Shown here: in pieces, positions 17,643 to 27,238 of the stretch | How positions within the stretch are numbered: position 1 is the stretch's first letter | Layout of the letters: each line of letters begins with the position of its first letter | Assembly: GCF_001580015.1 (NCBI RefSeq) | Contig: NZ_LSZQ01000017.1 | Span: 1 to 63,831, forward strand | Direction of reading: 5' to 3' | DNA length: 63,831 nt | DNA from: Cephaloticoccus primus | Lineage (GTDB): Bacteria; Verrucomicrobiota; Verrucomicrobiia; Opitutales; Opitutaceae | Notes under the pieces: generated by a model | The model's database searches: none | Told to the model about the DNA's origin: nothing | The model's input: the letters and a program-made list of their open reading frames with translations, nothing else | Made by a program: the position numbers and the translations under genes

Positions 17643-19124
17643 ATGCCTCAAAACCCGCTCTCCATGCTCGCCCCGCAGCCCACTGCCCCCAAACGCCGCT
17701 ACCGCTCGCGCCGCACAAAGATCATCGCCACACTCGGCCCCGCCACCGAGAGCGAAGCCACCCTCGAAGCGCTCATCCGCGCCGGCACGGACGTCATCCG
17801 CCTCAACATGGCGCACGCCAACCACGAGTGGACGCGCAGCATCCTGCGGCGCATCCGCGCCATCAGCGCACGCGTCGGCCGCGACATCGCCACCCTCATG
17901 GACATCAAAGGCCCCGAAATCCGCACGGGCGATCTCGACACGCCGCTGGAGCTAAAGGTCGGCGAAATCTTCGACTTCACCGTAAAGCCCGGCTCCGACC
18001 GGCTCGACGCCGAAGAGGTCCGCTCCGTGGACGTCAACTATCGCGACCTCGTCAACGACATCCGGATCGGGGACACCGTCCTCGTCGATAACGGCCTGAT
18101 CACCCTCGAAGTTTTAGAGAAGCACGACGCCCACATCCGCTGCCGCGTCCTCGTCCCCGGCGAGCTCAAGTCGCGCCGCCACATCAACCTGCCCGGCGTC
18201 ACCGTAAACCTGCCCTCGCTCACCGATAAAGACCGCGCCGATGCCACAGTCGGCATCGAAGAAGGCATCGACTTCATCGCCCTGTCCTTCGTGCGCAGTG
18301 CTGCCGACATCGCACTCCTGCGCGACTTCCTCGCCGCGAAAAAATCCAAAGCGCGCATCGTCGCCAAAGTCGAAGACCAGTCCGGCATCACCAACCTCGA
18401 CGAAATCGTCCTCGCTGCCGATGCCCTCATGATCGCCCGCGGCGACCTCGGCATCGAGTGCCCCCTCGAAGAGCTCCCCATCATCCAGCGCCGCGCCGTG
18501 CGCGCCTGCCTCAGCCACGCGCGCCCTGTGATCGTCGCCACCCACATGCTGGAGTCGATGATCACCCAGCCCATCCCCACCCGGGCCGAGATCACCGACG
18601 TCTCCAACGCCGTCTACGAACTCGCCGACTGCGTCATGCTCTCCGGAGAGACCACCATCGGCCGCTACCCGCTCGAGAGCGTCCAGACGCTCGACAAAAT
18701 CGCCCGCCGCATCGAACACGAGACCGAGGGCCTCCCCGAAAGCATCCCCCCGTTTAACGGCGAACGCATGAAAGTCCTGCACTCCGCTGTCGTCCTCGCC
18801 AACCAGCTCCCCGACTCGAAGATCCTCACCTTTACCCGCCACGGTTTCATGGCGCACGGGCTCGCCGCGCTGCGCCCCGCCAAGGCCCCCATCCTCACCT
18901 TCACCCCGCACGAGCAGCTCTTCCGCCAACTGCGCCTCCTGCGCGCCGTCGAGCCCTACCTGATGCCCTTCGCCGGCGAGCCCGACATCACGATAGAAAA
19001 CGCCATCGCCGTCCTGAAAAAAACCGGCCGCGTCACCGCTGGCGACAAGCTCGTCGTCGCCACCGACATCCTCTCCCACGACCGCCTCATCGACAGCGTG
19101 CAACTGCGCACCGTCTTCGATTAA
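17643..19124 (+). CDS. pyk: Pyruvate kinase
   Basis: Catalyses phosphoenolpyruvate + ADP to pyruvate + ATP. The 493-aa protein shows RRTKIIATLGPATESE, the N-terminal substrate loop VIRLNMAHANHEW (usually NFSHG), MDIKGPEIRTG, the metal/PEP region FVRSAADIALL, KVEDQSGITNLDEI, and MIARGDLGIECPLEELP. The usual 'ATQMLESM' reads ATHMLESMI, followed by PTRAEITDVSNAVYE and CVMLSGETTIGRYP. The C-terminal domain is present. A Lys- and Arg-rich stretch of about 20 residues precedes the fold. No Shine-Dalgarno sequence upstream. Confidence 0.95.
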   Translation: MPQNPLSMLAPQPTAPKRRYRSRRTKIIATLGPATESEATLEALIRAGTDVIRLNMAHANHEWTRSILRRIRAISARVGRDIATLMDIKGPEIRTGDLDTPLELKVGEIFDFTVKPGSDRLDAEEVRSVDVNYRDLVNDIRIGDTVLVDNGLITLEVLEKHDAHIRCRVLVPGELKSRRHINLPGVTVNLPSLTDKDRADATVGIEEGIDFIALSFVRSAADIALLRDFLAAKKSKARIVAKVEDQSGITNLDEIVLAADALMIARGDLGIECPLEELPIIQRRAVRACLSHARPVIVATHMLESMITQPIPTRAEITDVSNAVYELADCVMLSGETTIGRYPLESVQTLDKIARRIEHETEGLPESIPPFNGERMKVLHSAVVLANQLPDSKILTFTRHGFMAHGLAALRPAKAPILTFTPHEQLFRQLRLLRAVEPYLMPFAGEPDITIENAIAVLKKTGRVTAGDKLVVATDILSHDRLIDSVQLRTVFD

Positions 19125-19214
19125 AGACGCGCGAAAGCGCGCGCGCCGGACAACGAGCGCGCGCCGATCCCCCCCTCACGAAAACCGGCGAGCGCCCGCG
19201 TACCGATTGCCGTT

Positions 19215-21332
19215 CTAGAAGCTCAGGTTGAGCGAGGCCCACAGCGTGCGGCCCGGCTCGTTGATTCGCGTCGTCGTCGGGTAACCCGCTACGGTGGCTC
19301 CAGCACGGCTGAGGTGCTCGGCGTAGGTTTTGTCGAAGACGTTATCCACGCCCGCAGTCAGCGTCGCCCACTCGGTTACCCGCCAACCCGCGTTTAGCGA
19401 GTACACGGCAAAGCCCGGCGTCGCGCCGATGTCCTGTCCGGCAATCGTGCCCTGCCCCGCGGCCACGCGGTTTTGCGCCGCGACAAATCGGGCCAGCCCG
19501 CCGACCGACCACTTCGGCGCAGCGTAAGTCAGGCTGAGGCGCCCCTCCAGCGGCGGTTGCTGCGCGAGCGGCGTCCCGTCGCTGCGGTTGCGCCCGCGCA
19601 CAGCCGCGAGGCTCGCATCCGCCTGCCAACGCTCCGCCCACGTGTAGCCCAGCCCCGCTTCGCCGCCCCACGACTCGGCATCGACACTGCGCACCGCAGT
19701 CACCGTGCGCATTCCCTTCTGCACGCCGTTTTGAAGCAAGATGAAGTCGTCCACACGATTCGCAAAAACCGCAGCGAAGGCCCTGAAGTCGCCGCTCGTG
19801 TAGTTGAGCCCGAGGTCGAGCTGCGCGGTCTTTTCGCTGTGCGTGCCAAACGCGCTGCGCGAGCCGAGGCTCTCGTGCCGGATCAGCTCCCAGTAGTCGG
19901 GCGCGCGCTCCGTGTAGCCGATCCCCGCGTAGCTCGTCAGGCCGGCGGCATCTTGCTCGCCGTGTTCGTAGCGCAGAAAACCCGCCCCGAGTGTCGAGCG
20001 CCGCTTCTGGTTTGCCGTGGGGTTGGGCACCGCACCGCCGCCCATCATCCCGCCCGACAACACCTGGCGCCGATCACGGGCACGCCACGTATCGACCCGC
20101 CCGCCGAGCACGACCCGCGAGCGCGGGCCAAAGGCCTTTTCCGCTTCGCCGAAGAGCCCTGCGCTCTCCGCCGTCGCGTCGTCCACCCAAGTGCCCGTGT
20201 CGCGCGAGCGGTGCCTCCCGTCGCGGAAGTCACCGCCCAAGCTCAGGCCCAGCGACTCGCCCAGCGCGAGCTCGCCCAGCACCCGCCCACTCCACACTTG
20301 ATGGCCCGGGCGGGACTCCATCGCCATCATCCCCGGCGGGCGCAGCCGGAAGTTATCCATGATGTGATCCGCCGAGTTGTAGGCGACCTGCGCCTCCACG
20401 CGGGAGACGCGCTCGGTGAGGTTTCGCCTCTCCACGCGCAGGCTGAGGTTTTCCCGATCCAGCTTCGTGGCGTCCATCCCCCCGTGTCCGTAAGCCGCTT
20501 CGCCCTGGCCAAGGTTCCCCGAAAGCTCGACCAGAGTCTGCTCGTCGGGAGTCCAGCCCAGTGCCGCCTGGAGGCTCGCACGCTCGTATTGCGAATGCAC
20601 CCGGCGGCCATCCCCGTCCTCATAATCTGCCGCGCGGGTGTGATTCAGCGCGAGCTCGCCATAGCCCCAAGACTCCCCCGCGCGGACATTGAGCGTCCCA
20701 TCCCGGCGCCCGAAGCTCCCCATCGTCGCCACCGCCTCGGCCTCGATCGTGCGCTGCGCGTAGTGCCGCGGCTCGCGCTCAAAGAGGACGACGCCCGCCG
20801 AGTTTCCCGGGCCGTAGAGCACGGACTGCGGCCCCTTGAGCACCGTCACCCGATCAAAGGCTCGCGGGAAAACATAGGCCGTCGGCGGGTCCATCCGGTT
20901 GGGGCAGCCGCCGAGCACGCTCTGCCCATCGAGCAGCAAATCGAGCCGCGAGCCCGCTTGCCCGCGCAAGGTGACCTCGCCACCCGCACCGCCTTTTCGC
21001 CCGACAGAGATGCCCGCAATCGTCTTCAAGCTATCCGCCCCATCTTGCGCCGGGATCGGCTGCGCAGGCGCGCGCAGGGAAGAAACCACCGTGAGCGGCC
21101 GAGAGGCCGCGCGCACACTGGTGACCACCAGCGGGTCGAGAATCTCCGCCGCGTCGCTTCCGGCTGTCGGCTCCGACTCGTGACACTCGCAACCCTCATC
21201 GGCTGCGGCGGCATGAGCATGAGCGTGAGCAGGCGAGCGATTGGTACCGTGCCCGCCCGAGTGATTGTGAGACTGTGCGGCTGCGCTCAGCGCCACCGCC
21301 AAAGAACTTAAAATTCCTAAAAAAGTTTTCAT
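19215..21332 (-). CDS. TonB-dependent receptor, copper type (OprC/NosA-like)
   Basis: A 705-aa outer-membrane receptor. It begins with a signal peptide (MKTFLGILSSLAVALSAAA) followed by a His-rich stretch with HNHSGGHG and HAHAHA motifs and CECHESE, likely metal-binding. The plug contains LKTIAGISVGRKGGAGGEVTL and the block GGCPNRMDPPTAYVFP, then VTVLKGPQSVLYGPGNSAG, which is characteristic of the copper-receptor subgroup. It ends with an aromatic C-terminus (LWASLNLSF) as expected for a beta-barrel. ATG at 21332 is chosen because the signal peptide starts there. The gene directly upstream on the same strand (22033) encodes a small Cys-containing protein. Copper as substrate is inferred from family resemblance and the His-rich start. 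Confidence 0.88.
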   Translation of the reverse strand: MKTFLGILSSLAVALSAAAQSHNHSGGHGTNRSPAHAHAHAAAADEGCECHESEPTAGSDAAEILDPLVVTSVRAASRPLTVVSSLRAPAQPIPAQDGADSLKTIAGISVGRKGGAGGEVTLRGQAGSRLDLLLDGQSVLGGCPNRMDPPTAYVFPRAFDRVTVLKGPQSVLYGPGNSAGVVLFEREPRHYAQRTIEAEAVATMGSFGRRDGTLNVRAGESWGYGELALNHTRAADYEDGDGRRVHSQYERASLQAALGWTPDEQTLVELSGNLGQGEAAYGHGGMDATKLDRENLSLRVERRNLTERVSRVEAQVAYNSADHIMDNFRLRPPGMMAMESRPGHQVWSGRVLGELALGESLGLSLGGDFRDGRHRSRDTGTWVDDATAESAGLFGEAEKAFGPRSRVVLGGRVDTWRARDRRQVLSGGMMGGGAVPNPTANQKRRSTLGAGFLRYEHGEQDAAGLTSYAGIGYTERAPDYWELIRHESLGSRSAFGTHSEKTAQLDLGLNYTSGDFRAFAAVFANRVDDFILLQNGVQKGMRTVTAVRSVDAESWGGEAGLGYTWAERWQADASLAAVRGRNRSDGTPLAQQPPLEGRLSLTYAAPKWSVGGLARFVAAQNRVAAGQGTIAGQDIGATPGFAVYSLNAGWRVTEWATLTAGVDNVFDKTYAEHLSRAGATVAGYPTTTRINEPGRTLWASLNLSF

Positions 21333-21601
21333 TATAATTTCCCAAGATTTTATTAATAATATAGTTATAAATTCGGAGTGCCGGGGGGGGCGCTCCTCTC
21401 GCGACACACGCGGTGGGCCCCAAAGCCGGCTTCCGTGCGAACAGGAAAAACAACGCCGCGCGGCGTGCAGCACACTCGCATCAACCGCAGCGAGCCAAAG
21501 ACGCCGTCATGAAAAGTCGCAGCGACAGGCCGCAGCATTATCGGCAAGCCAGCCTGATGCGCCGCCCTGACGAGCGGCGCGCGTTTATGAAACCAAACAG
21601 G

Positions 21602-22033
21602 CTAAGCCACCGACTTTCGCGGCGGGGGCGATGGAGGCGCGCCACGCTCCGCAGAGCGCGCGACCTGATCGCCAGACGACCACTTGCCCGCAGCGAGCAC
21701 GGGCACTTCGGCGACTTCGATTTCGACCGCCGAGTAAACGCTCAACATCGGCTTGTCCGCCTTTCGGCTCGCAGCCGTGTTGGCGGGCAAATCGGGCGAC
21801 TGCCTGGCCTCATCGACCGCCGCGCAGAATTCGCACAACTCACCGCCAAAGGTGTTTTCCAGTGCCTCCCCCAAAGTCGCGCCCGCACTCGTCGCTTGCA
21901 CAAACATCCGCCCCCAGGCCAAGCCTTGCACCAGATCCCACTGCGCACCCGTTGTCAGAAACGCGGCGAGCAAAACGGCAATAAGCTGGAAACGCTTGGA
22001 AATCACGAGGGGAAGCAGAGGGTAGCCATCCAC
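21602..22033 (-). CDS. Small exported or membrane-anchored protein with CxxC motif
   Basis: A 143-aa protein with an N-terminal hydrophobic segment (VISKRFQLIAVLLAAFLTTGA) and a conserved-looking block WDLVQGLAWGRMFVQ, followed by LENTFGGELCEFCAAVDEA. The CEFC pair could bind metal. Its C-terminal third is Pro/Ser-rich and probably disordered. I recall similar short proteins beside metal-related genes in this phylum but cannot name a family. It lies 269 bp upstream of the copper-type receptor on the same strand, suggesting a shared role. Start uncertain: GTG at 22033 or GTG at 22006. Confidence 0.65.
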   Translation of the reverse strand: MDGYPLLPLVISKRFQLIAVLLAAFLTTGAQWDLVQGLAWGRMFVQATSAGATLGEALENTFGGELCEFCAAVDEARQSPDLPANTAASRKADKPMLSVYSAVEIEVAEVPVLAAGKWSSGDQVARSAERGAPPSPPPRKSVA

Positions 22034-22165
22034 ATGAGCCGCACACGCGACAACGCAAGAGCTGCGCCCTGCCTAATCCGTAAGCGCAGCCACTTATTAG
22101 CCCCGCACACCGGAGCCATTAGCCTGCATTTTAGAGCAGGCTGCGCCGGAGTTCACGGTCTTCAT

Positions 22166-22476
22166 CCACTACGCGTGGGGCGGCAGGCGGTGCCTGCACC
22201 CATTTACTGTGCGGTTTGCTTGGCGGGCGTTCCGCCCGCCAAGCAAACCGCACAGTAAGGACCTCCCGACCTCCAGTCGGGCAAGAGATTACTCATAAAC
22301 TCAAAAATTCGCCCCAATGGGTTCCCGCTTCATCCGCGTTTGATGCCTCACTTCCTGTCGCAACGCGACTGGAGGAGGTACCGTTAAATTTGCGATTTTG
22401 TTCGGGCGCACAGCGCACGGGCAAAATCGCAAATTCAATGGCACGTGGCGCCACGCCACCGCCCCACGCGTAGTGG
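22166..22476 (+). repeat. Mosaic hairpin element, copy 2 (hairpin A then B)
   Basis: The cleanest copy. Terminal inverted repeats CCACTACGCGTGGGGCGG (22166-22183) and CCGCCCCACGCGTAGTGG (22459-22476) are perfect complements. Hairpin A (22204-22258) carries ACTGTGCGG/CCGCACAGT at its base where copy 1 has ACTGTATGG/CCATACAGT. Hairpin B has AAATTTGCGATTTTG arms where copy 1 has AAATTTGGGAATCG. The conserved segment (CAATGGGTTCCCGC) and a partly decayed CCTGTCGC stem lie between. The right end is 9 bp from the stop codon of the histidine kinase gene. Confidence 0.95.
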
Positions 22477-22485
22477 AGAAAAGAG

Positions 22486-23706
22486 TTACGGGGCGAGCAT
22501 GCGGATGCGGCGATCTTTGCGGGGGAAGCGCAGGGTCACCACGGTGCCCAGCCCTTCCTTGCTCTCGATGCCGATCTGGCCGCCGTGCTCGCGCATGATC
22601 CGTTGCACGACCATCAGGCCCAGCCCGTGCCCGCCTGCCTTTGTGGTGTGGTAGGGCTGGAAAAGGCGCGTGAGGTCTTCTTGCTTGATGCCTGCGCCGC
22701 TGTCGGCGAAGGCGAGGTACACGGCCTCGTCGTCCGCGTGTGTCTTGATCCGCAGGTGGCCGCCGGGTGGCATCGCCTCTACCGCGTTTTTAATCACGTT
22801 GAAGAAGACCTGCGTCACCTGGTTGCGGTCGGCCATGACGGGGGCGAGCCCGGCGCTGGTCTCGGCCTCGACTTCGATTTCGCGGTCGGCCAGCTCGCGC
22901 TGCTGAAAGGCGAGCACCTCGGCGAGGAGCTCGCCCAGATTGGTCTCGCGCAAGTCGGGTGGCTGCGGGCGGATCGCTTCGAGGAAGTGGGTGATGATGC
23001 CGTCGAGCCGTTTGACCTCCGCTTCGCAGATGCGGATCGAGTCGGCCACGGCATCGACCTCGCGCGCGGCAGGTGCCTCGCCTGCCAGTCGGCGCAGCTT
23101 TCGGTTAATCAATTGCAGGTGGATCGTGAGAGAGTTGAGCGGGTTGCCCAGCTCGTGCGCCACGCCTGCCGCCAGAAGCAGGATTGAGGAGGTGCGCTCG
23201 TTTTCGATCCGCTCTTCGGTGCTCTGCTTGGTGCGCGTGATGTCGGTGAGGATCACGGTCGAGCGCGGCGCACCCGCATGCTGATCGGCAAAGGGCACGA
23301 GGTAGAGTTGCACGGTGCGCGGCTCGGGATAGCTGAGCTCAAACTCGCGCGTCATGACGGGCAACGCGGCGGCACCAGCCTCGCCCGCTTGCGGCGGCGA
23401 AGACGAGGCCTCCGCCGCTACCTCAATGCCGAGCGAAGCCTGAAGCCCGGGGACGAGCCGCCACAGCTCTTTGCCCAGCAGGCTGTCGTCGGCCTGGCCG
23501 AGGAGCTGATGCGCGGCAGCGTTGGCGTACTCGATCTCGCCGCTGGGCGAGATGACGAGCACGCCTTCTTGCAGGGTGTTAAAAATCCCCTCGAAGAGGC
23601 TGCGCTCGCGGGCGAGCCGCTGCACGAGGTTGGTGAGGTTTACCGAGTCGAGCATGTCGATACGGCCCAGGACTCGATCCAGAGAGGAATGTTTAATCGG
23701 AGGCAT
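22486..23706 (-). CDS. PAS-domain sensor histidine kinase (NtrB/AtoS-like)
   Basis: A 406-aa cytoplasmic-type kinase with no clear membrane segment. Order: PAS domain ([20 protein letters not shown], about residues 40-140), HisKA with the phospho-acceptor His in [16 protein letters not shown], and an HATPase domain with N box [18 protein letters not shown]1 FADSGAGI and G2 [15 protein letters not shown]. The HELGNPL form is typical of NtrB/AtoS-like kinases. The start MPPIKHSS at 23706 is preferred over 23757. No response regulator gene is adjacent, so the partner is unknown. rnhB lies immediately upstream on the same strand (60 bp). Confidence 0.92.
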   Translation of the reverse strand: MPPIKHSSLDRVLGRIDMLDSVNLTNLVQRLARERSLFEGIFNTLQEGVLVISPSGEIEYANAAAHQLLGQADDSLLGKELWRLVPGLQASLGIEVAAEASSSPPQAGEAGAAALPVMTREFELSYPEPRTVQLYLVPFADQHAGAPRSTVILTDITRTKQSTEERIENERTSSILLLAAGVAHELGNPLNSLTIHLQLINRKLRRLAGEAPAAREVDAVADSIRICEAEVKRLDGIITHFLEAIRPQPPDLRETNLGELLAEVLAFQQRELADREIEVEAETSAGLAPVMADRNQVTQVFFNVIKNAVEAMPPGGHLRIKTHADDEAVYLAFADSGAGIKQEDLTRLFQPYHTTKAGGHGLGLMVVQRIMREHGGQIGIESKEGLGTVVTLRFPRKDRRIRMLAP

Positions 23707-23766
23707 CGGGGAGGAAGCGGTTCTGGTTACGGTTACGTGGGAACAGAGTTCCCACATAAGAGCCGC

Positions 23767-24543
23767 TCAATCGCTCGATACTGAAGCGAGAAAGTCGCCT
23801 TGGCCGGGATCGACGCGGCGCGCGAAGAGCTTGCGCAGGAAAACCTCCCGATGCTGCGGCGAGCGCCCGTGGGCGAGCAGAGCCTCGCGGTGCTGCTCGG
23901 TGCCGTAGCCCTTGTGCTGCTCGAAGCCGTACGCGGGAAACTCGCGCGCGAGCTCCCGCATGAGCCGGTCGCGCTTCACCTTGGCGACTACGGAGGCCAT
24001 CGCGATACACAGCGAGCGGGCGTCGCCCTTGACGATGCCCACGTGCGGATAGGGGAAGTGGCGCAGCGCGAGCCCATCGATCAAGATCTGCGCGTTGGCG
24101 GGCGGCTGGTAAGCGCTCAGTGCCTCCGGCCCCGAAAACAAGTCCGGCTCCGGCGGGCGCTCGGGTGCAAAGGCCGAGGGCGGATAGAGCCCCTCCAGCG
24201 CGCGGCGCATCGCGAGCTTGGTCGCGCCCAGGATGTTGAGCTGCGCGATCTCGTCGACATCGGCCAGGCCCCAATGCAACCGCAACTGCGCCTGACCGGC
24301 GAGCACCTCGAAGTCGAAGCACAGGGCCTCGCGCTCAAGCGCGCTCAGCTGCTTCGAATCGTTCACACGGCCCGCGTTGGCGAGCGCCCAGCGCCCTTCC
24401 AGAAAGTCGCGCGTGACGAGCACCGCGGCTGCCACCACTGGCCCCGCCAGCGCACCGCGCCCCGCCTCGTCCACGCCGATCAGCCCCGCGTAGCCTGCGA
24501 TTTTTTTAAGATCAAAACTGCGAAGCTGTCGCCGCCTGGCCAT
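23767..24543 (-). CDS. rnhB: Ribonuclease HII
   Basis: Cleaves RNA in RNA-DNA hybrids and initiates ribonucleotide excision. The 258-aa protein shows the catalytic motif LIGVDEAGRGALAGPVVAA, then VNDSKQLSALERE, a conserved Asp in ILIDGLALRH, and IAMASVVAKVKRDRLM with HKGYGTEQHREAL. An insert of about 25 residues (FAPERPPEPDLFSGPEA) lies mid-protein and is unusual. The RNase HIII gene is next upstream on the same strand, 65 bp away, an uncommonly tight pairing. Confidence 0.95.
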   Translation of the reverse strand: MARRRQLRSFDLKKIAGYAGLIGVDEAGRGALAGPVVAAAVLVTRDFLEGRWALANAGRVNDSKQLSALEREALCFDFEVLAGQAQLRLHWGLADVDEIAQLNILGATKLAMRRALEGLYPPSAFAPERPPEPDLFSGPEALSAYQPPANAQILIDGLALRHFPYPHVGIVKGDARSLCIAMASVVAKVKRDRLMRELAREFPAYGFEQHKGYGTEQHREALLAHGRSPQHREVFLRKLFARRVDPGQGDFLASVSSD

Positions 24544-24608
24544 CGTGCTCGGGTTGCTGCCGCCTGTTCTGCCGGTCGTCGCGCGGGAGGAGGAGCTGGT
24601 GGGACGCG

Positions 24609-25646
24609 TCAGCCCTGGCGCTCCAGCTTCGGTGCCGGTGGCCGCAGCGGCAGCTCGTCCAGTTTGCCGAGGTCGGCCACCACTTCGTAAGCGGTGCGGA
24701 AGTGCAGTTTCGCAAAGTCGCCCAGTGCCCGCGTGCCAAACTTTTCGATGATCTGCGCGGCCTGTTTTTTCACCAGCGGGCCTGCGCCCTTTTGCAGCGG
24801 CTCGCCAAACTTTTCGGACAGCGTGTGCATCTGCCGCACATACTCGGCGCGCGCGATGATTGAGGCTGCCGCGACGACTGGATCGGCCTCCGCCTTCGGC
24901 CGCATCTTCAGCTCAAAACCGACCGGCAGCTCGTCCTGGAATTTCCGCAACTCGCGCTGCACGAGCGGTTGCTCGCTGAATTGGTCGAGCAAACCCCACT
25001 CGACAGGCCGCACCTTCAGTGCCTCCGCCAGTGCCTTCGCGTGCTGCCAGCCGAGGAGCCGGTTCAGGTTCGCACTCGGGCGCGACATCAGCGCGTTGTA
25101 CTTGGCCATCGTTTTACAAAAACAGGTACGCACGACCACGCCGCTGCTCGCCCGGATCAGCCGATCCAGTGCTACGATCCGCCCGTCGGTCATCTTCTTG
25201 GAGTCCTGCACGCCGGCCTCGCGCCACGCCTCAATCGCGTCCCGATTTGCGATAACGGTGGCCGCAATGAGCGGCCCGAAGAAGTCGCCCTTGCCGCTCT
25301 CGTCGAGCCCCGCATGCGGCTCAAACCACTCAGGATGCTGGAGCTCCTCGTAGCCGAGCTGCGCCTCGCCGGTGATCTCTGGCTCTAGCACGTTTTTGAC
25401 AAAGTCCTCCGTGCCCTTGCCCGCGATGACGACCTTGTCGCTCGTGTACGCGGCGATGTTGAGCCGCGCCTCAGCCGACTTGAATGCGAAGTGCGTGTAG
25501 GCCAGCTCCACGCGCTCCCAGCCGCGCGACTCGCAATACGCGCGCAGTTTCTGCTGCTGCGACAAATCGAGCTTTATCGTGTAGAGACTGAGAGTTTTGG
25601 GCGCCGGAGCATCACCTGCCCCAGCACTCGCCGCGCGTTTAGCCAT
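24609..25646 (-). CDS. rnhC: Ribonuclease HIII
   Basis: A second type-2 RNase H. The 345-aa protein has the N-terminal TBP-like substrate-binding domain (residues about 20-100, YTIKLDLSQQQKLRAYC and KVVIAGKGTEDFVKNVLEPE) and a catalytic domain with GLDESGKGDFFGPLIAAT, QDSKKMTDGRI and ADPVVAAASIIARAEYV. The DESGKGD form distinguishes HIII from HII. It ends in a short basic, Pro-rich tail. It is probably co-transcribed with rnhB downstream and is divergent from mutY (25723), giving a small cluster of genome-maintenance genes. Confidence 0.95.
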   Translation of the reverse strand: MAKRAASAGAGDAPAPKTLSLYTIKLDLSQQQKLRAYCESRGWERVELAYTHFAFKSAEARLNIAAYTSDKVVIAGKGTEDFVKNVLEPEITGEAQLGYEELQHPEWFEPHAGLDESGKGDFFGPLIAATVIANRDAIEAWREAGVQDSKKMTDGRIVALDRLIRASSGVVVRTCFCKTMAKYNALMSRPSANLNRLLGWQHAKALAEALKVRPVEWGLLDQFSEQPLVQRELRKFQDELPVGFELKMRPKAEADPVVAAASIIARAEYVRQMHTLSEKFGEPLQKGAGPLVKKQAAQIIEKFGTRALGDFAKLHFRTAYEVVADLGKLDELPLRPPAPKLERQG

Positions 25647-25722
25647 GCCTCACGACTAGCCACGGTTTCGCCAACAAGCACAAAGAGAAAATGCCCGCTG
25701 GCGCGGACGCCCGTTTTCGCCC

Positions 25723-26796
25723 TTGCTCGCCCGCCTCTTGCCCGACCGCCCCGACAACCCTCAAGCCGCCCTCATCGCCGCCGCCGCCCCATTTCGCGCA
25801 GCCCTGCTCGACTGGTACCGGCGGCACGCGCGCGTACTCCCGTGGCGCAACGCGCCCTCGCTCTACAAGACGGTCGTCAGCGAGTTCATGCTCCAGCAAA
25901 CGCAGGTCAAAACCGTGCTCCCGTACTTCGCACGCTGGATCGCCGCGCTGCCCGACTTTGCCGCACTGGCAGCCGCGCCCGAAGCCCAAGTTCTAAAACT
26001 CTGGGAGGGCCTCGGCTACTACAGTCGCGCGCGCAACCTCCACAAACTCGCCCGCGCGCTGGCCCCGCTCCCCGAACCGCCGCGCCGCCCCGAAGAATGG
26101 CTCAGCCTGCCGGGCATCGGGCCCTACACCGCCGCCGCGATCACGAGCATCAACTTCGGCGCGCACGCCGCCGTCGTTGATGGCAATGTCGTGCGCATCC
26201 TCGCCCGCCTGAGTGCCGACGGCACACCCTACCGCGACAGCAGCACCGCCGCCAAGACCTTCGCGCCGCTCGCCAGCGCACTGCTCAACACCGCCGCCCC
26301 GGGTGATCACAACCAGGCCATGATGGAGCTCGGCGCGACCCTGTGCCTGCGCCGCAAGCCGCTCTGCCTCACCTGCCCCGTGCGCACACTGTGCGCCTGC
26401 CACTCGCGCGGACTTGAGCCCGAAAACTATCCGCGCCTCGCGCCCAGGCAGATCGAGAAACTCACGGTCGCGCGGGCTTGGTGTGTGAAAAACGGGAAGC
26501 TCCTCCTGCACCGCACACCGGCAAAATCCCGACGGCTCGCCCACCTCTACGAACTGCCCAGCGCCGAACAACTGGGAACCCGCGCAGGCGATTTTTTTGG
26601 CACAACGGCAAAACCCCTTCTCACCAAAAAACGCGGCATCACCCGCTATCAGATTACGGAAAACATCTTCGCCGCCGAAGCGCCCGAGCCGCTCCCCGCC
26701 GACTTGGAGTGGATCGCTCTCGACGAGCTGGAAGCCATCACCCTCTCCGGCCCACACCGCCGTTGGGTGCGCGAACTCTTGAGGGCAACGCCCTAA
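25723..26796 (+). CDS. mutY: A/G-specific adenine DNA glycosylase
   Basis: Removes adenine mispaired with 8-oxoguanine. The 357-aa protein contains LPWRNAPSLYKTVVSEFMLQQTQV (catalytic Glu in SEFMLQQT), the helix-hairpin-helix LPGIGPYTAAAITSI, the catalytic Asp in VVDGNVVRILARL, and the iron-sulfur cluster cysteines in CLRRKPLCLTCPVRTLCAC. A C-terminal NUDIX-like domain (HLYELPSAEQLG) is present. The likely start is a TTG at 25723; the nearest ATG (25691) is in another frame. Divergent from rnhC with a 76-bp gap. Confidence 0.95.
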   Translation: MLARLLPDRPDNPQAALIAAAAPFRAALLDWYRRHARVLPWRNAPSLYKTVVSEFMLQQTQVKTVLPYFARWIAALPDFAALAAAPEAQVLKLWEGLGYYSRARNLHKLARALAPLPEPPRRPEEWLSLPGIGPYTAAAITSINFGAHAAVVDGNVVRILARLSADGTPYRDSSTAAKTFAPLASALLNTAAPGDHNQAMMELGATLCLRRKPLCLTCPVRTLCACHSRGLEPENYPRLAPRQIEKLTVARAWCVKNGKLLLHRTPAKSRRLAHLYELPSAEQLGTRAGDFFGTTAKPLLTKKRGITRYQITENIFAAEAPEPLPADLEWIALDELEAITLSGPHRRWVRELLRATP

Positions 26797-26825
26797 GTCG
26801 TGTGCTCAATAGATTTGAAAAGGCC

Positions 26826-27217
26826 CCACTACGCGTGAAGCGGTGGCGGGGCGCCACATGCCATTGAATTTGCGATTTTGTCTGGGCGCTTCGCGCCCAG
26901 ACAAAATCGCAAATTTAACGGGGCATCCTCCCTGTCGCTTTGCGACAGGCGAGGAATCCCAAAGCGCGGATGGAGCGAGAAACCCATTGGGGCGCAGCGA
27001 AAAAGTTTACGGATAAACGTTGCTCTGACGCGCGTCGGCAACGACGACGCGCAAAAAGAGACGGTCGAAGACCGCGACCGGAGGTCGGGAATTCCTTACT
27101 GTGCGGCTTGTTCGTCGGGCGTTCCGCCCGACAGAAAGCCGCACAGTAAATGGAAGTGGTCACCGACCACCGCTGCCCGCGCAGGGCTACCCCTCTCTCC
27201 CGCCCCACGCGCAGTGG
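26826..27217 (-). repeat. Mosaic hairpin element, copy 3 (reverse orientation)
   Basis: The same kit as copies 1 and 2 but inverted: hairpin B first (26868-26918, ATTTGCGATTTTGTCTGGGC arm with its complement), then a CCTGTCGC/GCGACAGG stem, the conserved segment read backwards, paired GGTC palindromes, and hairpin A (about 27095-27148). Its A arms read GTGCGGCTTG / AAGCCGCAC, a base-pair swap relative to copy 2 that keeps pairing. Ends: CCACTACGCGTGAAGCGG on the left; on the right both a GCCCTGCGCGGGC-type end and CCGCCCCACGCGCAGTGG (27200-27217). Located between the convergent mutY and rpsU. Confidence 0.93.
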
Positions 27218-27238
27218 GTGGGACTGGCGACTCCAGTG

